Source of the DNA: G963555815 sp965249615 [NCBI: bacterium] | GTDB taxonomy: Bacteria > UBA8248 > JACPRG01 | Assembly (NCBI GenBank): GCA_965249615.1 | Contig: CBDFMI010000006.1 | Location: forward strand, 372,001 to 436,000 | DNA: 64,000 nt | Direction: 5' to 3' | Shown here: positions 63,618 through 64,000 of the stretch, in pieces | Layout: every line of letters begins with the position of its first letter | Position numbering within the stretch: the first letter of the stretch is position 1 | Program-made: the position numbers and the translations under genes | The notes under the pieces: model-generated | Databases searched by the model: none | What the model was told of the DNA's origin: nothing | Seen by the model: only the letters and a program-made list of their open reading frames with translations

Positions 63618-64000
63618 TTAGATCCCGATCCCATCGAAGATGAGCCTTTGGAAGCGCCAGGCGAACCTCTTGCGGGTCTCCCGGTAGATCTGGGAGTAGG
63701 TCTTTCGTCCCGAGGCCATGTCGGCCAGAAGGTTCATCACCCGCTGGCTCCTCACGCCCGTGAGATAGCAGATGTATGGGTGGTCCAGGAGGAGACGGGC
63801 GAACCGGTCGGCAAAGGTGAGCTCGGTGGTGACTGTCTGACCGATGTGGCGGCTGTAGGCCTCTAGGGACTCTCCCCTCTTCAGGAAGCCATCTACGACC
63901 TCTGCCCCGAGGTTCCCTGTCTCGATGGCGTACTGGATCCCCTCGCCCGTGAGGGGATCGATGAGGCCCGCGGCGTCTCCACAGACGATGGCTCGGGAAG
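63618..64000 (-). CDS. Geranylgeranyl reductase family flavoprotein, N-terminus cut by window edge
   Basis: Only the last about 127 residues are inside the window. They contain AIVCGDAAGLIDPLTGEGIQ, the conserved FAD-binding GDAAG...PLxGEGI block of the family, and a helical C-terminal part (VTTELTFADRFARLLLD). The family reduces isoprenoid double bonds (geranylgeranyl groups, menaquinone side chains) or acts as other FAD-dependent monooxygenase-like enzymes. It converges on recN. The exact substrate cannot be read from this fragment. Confidence 0.85.
   Translation of the reverse strand, partial: SRAIVCGDAAGLIDPLTGEGIQYAIETGNLGAEVVDGFLKRGESLEAYSRHIGQTVTTELTFADRFARLLLDHPYICYLTGVRSQRVMNLLADMASGRKTYSQIYRETRKRFAWRFQRLIFDGIGI

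Noticed and set aside
1-64000. CRISPR array or rRNA genes
   Set aside because: No regularly spaced direct repeats and no rRNA sequence were noticed. The only clear structural RNA is tRNA-Pro.

Overview
The window is GC-rich DNA (about 60% G+C by eye) from an uncultured-looking Gram-negative-type bacterium. The envelope type follows from an outer-membrane beta-barrel, a Wza-type export protein, a lipoprotein and a tyrosine-kinase chain-length regulator. SCO and Cox11-like copper proteins and a glycolate oxidase (glcD, glcE, glcF) indicate an aerobic or microaerobic life. Two genes carry an in-frame UGA exactly where a redox cysteine is expected, so the organism probably makes selenocysteine. 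Split transketolase, a geranylgeranyl-reductase-type enzyme and the amidase-GerMN-rph-rdgB order would suit NC10/Rokubacteria-like or deltaproteobacterial-grade lineages, but the sequence alone does not settle the phylum.

Layout. 1-2.4 kb: a Fur/PerR-type repressor and an SPC-type metal-exporting P-type ATPase, divergent from 2.6-4.5 kb, a two-gene transketolase. 4.5-6.7 kb: leftward VOC protein, pyrE, a 49-residue membrane protein, a DUF2007-like protein and a lipoprotein. 6.9-10 kb: rightward amidase, GerMN protein, rph, rdgB and tRNA-Pro(TGG). 10-32.4 kb: a leftward surface-polysaccharide locus with glycosyltransferases, methyltransferases, cobalamin-binding radical-SAM proteins, a DegT enzyme, a GNAT/FemAB-like protein, an O-antigen-ligase-type protein and a flippase. 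33-44 kb: a rightward export and control module: secreted protein, Wza-like exporter, sigma-54 activator, single-domain response regulator, BY-kinase, MinD-like ATPase, and a ligase/polymerase with a TPR tail. 44-53.6 kb: redox and copper genes: UGA-containing glutaredoxin, zinc-ribbon protein, three TlpA-like proteins, a MerE-like protein, a Cox11-domain fusion, SCO, and a UGA-containing thioredoxin-fold protein. Inside this stretch lie a UspA protein and leftward GarR-like and SDR dehydrogenases. 53.7-59.4 kb: glcD, then a compositionally different gene, then glcE-glcF. 59.6-64 kb: rmuC, nadK, recN and the end of a geranylgeranyl-reductase-family gene.

Two features stand out. First, the paired UGA-recoded thiol-redox genes bracket TlpA/SCO/Cox11-type copper and thiol genes. 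Second, roughly a dozen and a half frameshifts or in-frame stops are concentrated between 10 and 44 kb, while the flanking housekeeping genes are almost all intact. These include a perfect 15-bp tandem duplication that introduces a stop and a T8 homopolymer frameshift. The window alone cannot tell true decay, phase variation or mixed-strain assembly from sequencing error.
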